A stretch of 64,000 nt of DNA from Monodelphis domestica (Eukaryota; Chordata; Mammalia; Didelphimorphia; Didelphidae), in assembly GCF_027887165.1 (NCBI RefSeq), contig NC_077229.1, positions 367,519,001 to 367,583,000 of the forward strand. The letters are read 5' to 3'. Position 1 is the first letter of the stretch. Each line of letters starts with the position of its first letter. The notes under the pieces are model-generated. The model made no database searches and was not told where the DNA came from. It saw only the letters and a program-made list of their open reading frames with translations. Shown here piece after piece: positions 61,167 through 64,000 of the stretch. The translations under genes were made by a program, and so were the position numbers.

Positions 61167-61848
61167 TTTGATGTCTTCCCCTAGTTCTGACCTTTCTTCT
61201 TTAGCTTTCTCCTTTTGAACCAGTGATTTACTTTAGGTCAGTCCCCCTAGTCCCCTCCCTTGAGATGCTTCCCTTTCTAGCCCCTCCCTTTTTATGCTCC
61301 CTTCCCCTCCCCCCTCTCCTTCCCTCCCTTTTTGTACTCCCTCCCCCCCCCCCTTGATTTTCCTTTCTTTCTTGCCCTAATGGATAAGATAGAATTTAGG
61401 ATCCCACTGGATCTAGATGTTCTTCCCTCTCAGATTTGATTTCACTGAGAGTAAGGTTCAAGTAATTCCACTTCACGCTCTCTTCCTCTCCTTCTCATAT
61501 GAGAGTTCTTCCCCTCCCCTTCCCATGTGTATCTTTATATGGGAAAGTTTATTCTATTGATTCCCCCCCTATTTCTTGAAGTTAATCTTAGTATTATCAC
61601 GGTTCCCCCCTCCCTTTTCCTTTTTTTGCCCCAACTTTCCCCAAATCTTCTTAATTCCCCAATCTTTCCCTATGCATGTTTCTTCTAACTACTCTTATGA
61701 TGATACAATTTATAAGAGTTCCACAAAACATTTTCCCCACATATTAATATATATAATTAGATGTAAATGTAGTCCTTATAGAAGGGAGTTTGACTTAAAG
61801 AGAAAGATAAGATTTATCTCCTTTTCCCTTTCTTTCATATTTACCTTT
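61167..61848 (-). other. L1 inter-ORF spacer
   Basis: Purine-rich on the sense strand with G-runs (plus-strand C-runs near 61305-61352). No conserved frame was seen. Much longer than the spacer of human L1 (tens of bases); the older copies at 2140-2790 and 16912-17620 have spacers of similar length. Confidence 0.7.
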
Positions 61849-62832
61849 TCATGTTTCTCTTGCTTTCTGTGCTTGGATATCGAACTTTCCACAGAGCTCT
61901 GGTCTTTTCTTAGCAAATGCTTGGAAATCTTCTATTTTGTTGAATGCCCATACTTTCCCCTGGAAGTATATAGTCAGTTTTGCTGGGTAGTTGATTCTTG
62001 GTTGGAGACCCAGCTCTCTTGCCTTTCTAAATATCGTGTTCCATGTTTTGCGGTCTCTTAGTGTATTAGCCGCTAAGTCGTGTGTGATCCTTATGGGAGC
62101 CCCCTTATATCTGAAGCTCTTCTTCTTGGCTTCTTGTAGGATTTTCTCCTTTACTTGGAAGCTCTTGAATTTGGCAATTACATTCCTAGGCGTTGTCTTT
62201 TGGGGATTTAGTATAGAAGGTGTTCTATGAATCCTTTTTATTTCTATTTTGCCCCCTTGCTCCAGAACGTGGGGGCAATTTTCTTTTATAATCTCCTCTA
62301 GAATAAAATCCAATTTGTTGTTTACCTCTGGTTTTTCTGGGAGACTGATGATACGGAGATTTTCTTGTCTTCCTCTGTTCTCCAGGTCCGTGACCTTCTC
62401 AGTGAGATATTTTATGTTTTCTTCCAATTCATTAATTATTTGGGTTTGCTTTATTGATTCTTGCTGTTTTATCATCTCACTTTCTTCGAGGTGCTTAATT
62501 CTGGTCATTAGGGACTGGATTTGCTTTTCAGCCTTGTCTGCCCTTCTATTGGATGCTTCGAGTTCTTTTTCCAATTGAGCAGTCTTATCTGTCAGACAGC
62601 TGATCTCTTTCTCCCATTTTTCTTTCCAGAAGGTTTCCATCTTTTGGATAAGTTCCAGTTTGAGATCTTCCAGAGCTTGTTGATAGTTTCCATTTTGGGA
62701 GGCGTGTTCTGAATTTTTTTGGATTTCCTCCTCATTCTCCTCTTTTCCTTGGGTACTTCCACCATAAAAGTTTTCAATAGTCACTTTTTTCCCTTTCTTC
62801 CTGGAGGCTTGATTTTGGGCCATGTGAGACAT
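61849..62832 (-). CDS. ORF1: L1 ORF1 protein: RNA-binding chaperone
   Basis: A 327-residue open frame, against 338 in human L1. In the family it forms trimers, coats the L1 RNA and acts as a nucleic-acid chaperone in the cytoplasmic ribonucleoprotein. The N-terminus is basic (RKKGKK at 11-16). A heptad-like Glu/Lys/Leu-rich coiled coil spans about residues 50-152. The RRM begins with NLRIISLPE at about 158. The C-terminal domain follows with RIHRTPSILNP (200-210), PRNVIAKF (215-222), KEKILQEAKKKSFRYKGAPI (228-247) and QPRINYPAKL (277-286). There is no internal stop or frameshift. The start codon is the first Met; a second Met at residue 4 could also be used. Expression would come from the L1 5' UTR. 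Confidence 0.97.
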   Translation of the reverse strand: MSHMAQNQASRKKGKKVTIENFYGGSTQGKEENEEEIQKNSEHASQNGNYQQALEDLKLELIQKMETFWKEKWEKEISCLTDKTAQLEKELEASNRRADKAEKQIQSLMTRIKHLEESEMIKQQESIKQTQIINELEENIKYLTEKVTDLENRGRQENLRIISLPEKPEVNNKLDFILEEIIKENCPHVLEQGGKIEIKRIHRTPSILNPQKTTPRNVIAKFKSFQVKEKILQEAKKKSFRYKGAPIRITHDLAANTLRDRKTWNTIFRKARELGLQPRINYPAKLTIYFQGKVWAFNKIEDFQAFAKKRPELCGKFDIQAQKARET

Positions 62833-63393
62833 CCCTTTGGTGGTTTTATTTCCCTTTCCTTTTTGGTCTGGGGTCTGGGTTATAAGAGTGGTTTTTCTGT
62901 GAATTTAGGTTGCTTCAGACTAGTTCTTCCCAGCCTCCGAGCCCAGGTATTCAGCTCCGCCCAGATAATCAGGGCGCGTTGTTCAGCGCAGCCCGCACCG
63001 AGTCCAGGTCCGCTGGATTCTCCAGTAAAAGCGCCCTGAGACGTTTTTTTCCTGGCAGTCCCCAGATCCCAAGGACCCTGGAGTGCCCCCCCAGACAGAG
63101 ACGCTCCCCACTCACTCGCTGTCCCGGTGAGCGCTCAGGTAGCTCACTCTGGTTTAGTGGGGGAGGTGGGGTGGGGGAAGGGTGGCTCAGTTCACTTTTC
63201 TGTGCAAGCTTTTCCTTCTTGTTTTAGTGTGGAAATGTTCAAGCCCCACGTACCTTTGCCTCTGTGGGGTACTGGGGAGTCCTTCTGTTCCTCCAAAGGT
63301 GATTTTATGCTCCTTTGATGTAGTCTATTTCGTTCGGTGCTGGGGAGAGGAAGCGTGCCGCGTCTAGATTGCAGCCATGATTACCCGGAAGTC
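62833..63393 (-). promoter_or_regulatory. L1 5' UTR with internal promoter
   Basis: The sense strand starts GACTTCCGGGTAATCATGGC. The first bases contain an ETS-type site and an ATGGC box (see findings). The body is CpG-rich at about 62930-63130 and contains a G-rich stretch on the plus strand at 63159-63182. In L1 elements this region carries an RNA polymerase II promoter that initiates at or near the first base; activity here is inferred. Confidence 0.75.
63374..63393 (-). promoter_or_regulatory. ETS-like and YY1-like sites at the L1 5' end
   Basis: Plus-strand ACCCGGAAGTC (63383-63393) matches the ETS/GABPA core CCGGAAGT. The minus strand reads CATGGC at about +15 to +20, resembling the YY1 site found near +15 in human L1. 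The truncated L1 has TACCTGGAAGTC and CATGGC at the matching place (19323-19343). Confidence 0.6.
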
Positions 63394-63403
63394 TCTATTT
63401 TCT
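63394..63403. repeat. Target-site duplication of the full-length L1 (right)
   Basis: TCTATTTTCT, identical to 56984-56993. Confidence 0.85.
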
Positions 63404-63705
63404 CATAACAAATGAAAGAATATAATTTCAGTACAAGTTGGGAAGATTTTTATGATTTGCTACTGAATGAAATGAATGAAACCAGCAGATCAATTTATAG
63501 AACTATAACATTGAAAAGAAAAAGAAAACTTTGGAAGACATAAAACATAATGCAAAGGGGTCCATGGAGAAACAATTTACCTATCCTAGTATACAGAGAT
63601 GATGGACTCAAGGTGCTGATAAAACATTTTTAACGTGGCTAGTGTGGTACTTAGTGCTCCTTGACTATTCATGATTATTAAAAGTATTTGAGTTTTCATT
63701 CTTAT
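63394..63705 (+). mobile_element. Older L1 split by the full-length L1 (right part, 3' UTR)
   Basis: The end of ORF2 and the 3' UTR of the plus-strand L1 interrupted at 56993. 'gatggactcaaggtgctgat' and 'cttgactattcatgattatt' are typical of the 3' UTR. It ends near the start of the next L1. Confidence 0.6.
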
Positions 63706-63707
63706 TT

Positions 63708-64000
63708 TTTAAACAATATTTTATTTGGTCATTTTCATACATTATTCACTGGAAACAAAGATCATTTTCTTTTCCTCCCCTTCCCCTCACCCCCCCCCCC
63801 CGCCTTTCCCTCTCCCATAGCAGACGCACTATTCCACTGTTTATCACATGTTTGCTTGACTAGAACCCATTTCCCTATTGTTGGAATTTGCATTATAGTG
63901 TTCATTTAGAGTCTCTCCTCAGTCTTATCTCCTCCAACCCTGTAGTCAAGCAGTTGCTTTTCATCTGTGTTTTTACTCCCAAAGTTTATCCTCTGCTTGT
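63708..64000 (-). mobile_element. L1 3' UTR of a second young-family copy, cut by the window end
   Basis: The first 290 bp match the 3' UTR of the full-length L1 at 57000-57292 closely, including the C-run and 'gcctttccctctcccatagc'. Differences are few. The element continues beyond the window, so its state is unknown. Confidence 0.92.

Larger units (their letters stand above)
56994..63393 (-). mobile_element. Full-length L1 with intact ORF1 and ORF2
   Basis: Minus-strand L1 of 6.4 kb, in sense order: 5' UTR (63393-62833, about 560 bp, CpG-rich around 62930-63130), ORF1 (62832-61849), 682-bp spacer, ORF2 (61166-57360), then 3' UTR (57359-57003) with AATAAA and a short oligo-A. The perfect 10-bp TSD, complete 5' end and two open frames indicate a recent insertion. 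It split an older L1 on the opposite strand. Competence for retrotransposition is plausible but only testable by assay; the A-tail is short (10 nt). Confidence 0.97.

Noticed and set aside
61305..61352. Poly-C rich stretch as a promoter
   Set aside because: It is part of the L1 inter-ORF spacer.

Overview
This is a vertebrate nuclear window of about 64 kb, AT-rich and CpG-poor, with no exon of an ordinary cellular gene that I can recognise. The repeats point to a marsupial: tRNA-derived Mar1-type SINEs with a recognisable B box, MIR-like SINEs, many generations of L1 of the marsupial type, class I endogenous retrovirus (ERV) remains and solo LTRs. I cannot name the species from sequence alone.

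Layout. 0.42-5.1 kb: an old L1 (minus strand) with an internal deletion, abutting an older L1 tail. 5.1-15.6 kb: mostly unique sequence with MIR fragments, L1 and SINE scraps, an LTR-like block near 9 kb and one Mar1-type SINE with its target-site duplication (TSD). 15.7-19.34 kb: the 5' half of an L1 (minus), cut off in the middle of ORF2. 19.34-26.25 kb: a decayed class I ERV block (minus) made of two related, internally deleted gag-pol segments joined head to tail, with a leader, a degenerate proline-tRNA-like primer site and a probable 5' LTR. 26.3-35.1 kb: unique DNA, L1 scraps, an LTR at 29.3 kb and a degraded plus-strand L1. 35.6-37.15 kb: a U6 snRNA-L1 chimera inserted as one unit between perfect 14-bp TSDs. 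37-45 kb: mostly unique DNA with SINEs. 45-56 kb: nested old L1s with a solo LTR and several SINEs inside. 56.99-63.39 kb: a full-length L1 (minus) with open ORF1 and ORF2, 5' UTR, polyadenylation signal, A-tail and a perfect 10-bp TSD; it sits inside an older plus-strand L1. 63.7-64.0 kb: the 3' end of another L1 of the same group, running off the window.

How the parts work together. The young L1 supplies the enzymes of target-primed reverse transcription: ORF1p as RNA-binding chaperone, ORF2p as endonuclease and reverse transcriptase. The older L1 copies, the SINEs and the U6-L1 chimera carry the hallmarks of that machinery. The most noteworthy items are the U6-L1 chimera, the apparently intact L1 with an ETS/ATGGC motif pair at its 5' terminus, the two-part ERV block, and a pair of dispersed LTRs found by matching 29.3 kb with 48.7 kb. 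I found no CRISPR array, prokaryotic operon or clearly new molecular system. Repeat edges without a TSD are approximate, and all family names are by-eye assignments.
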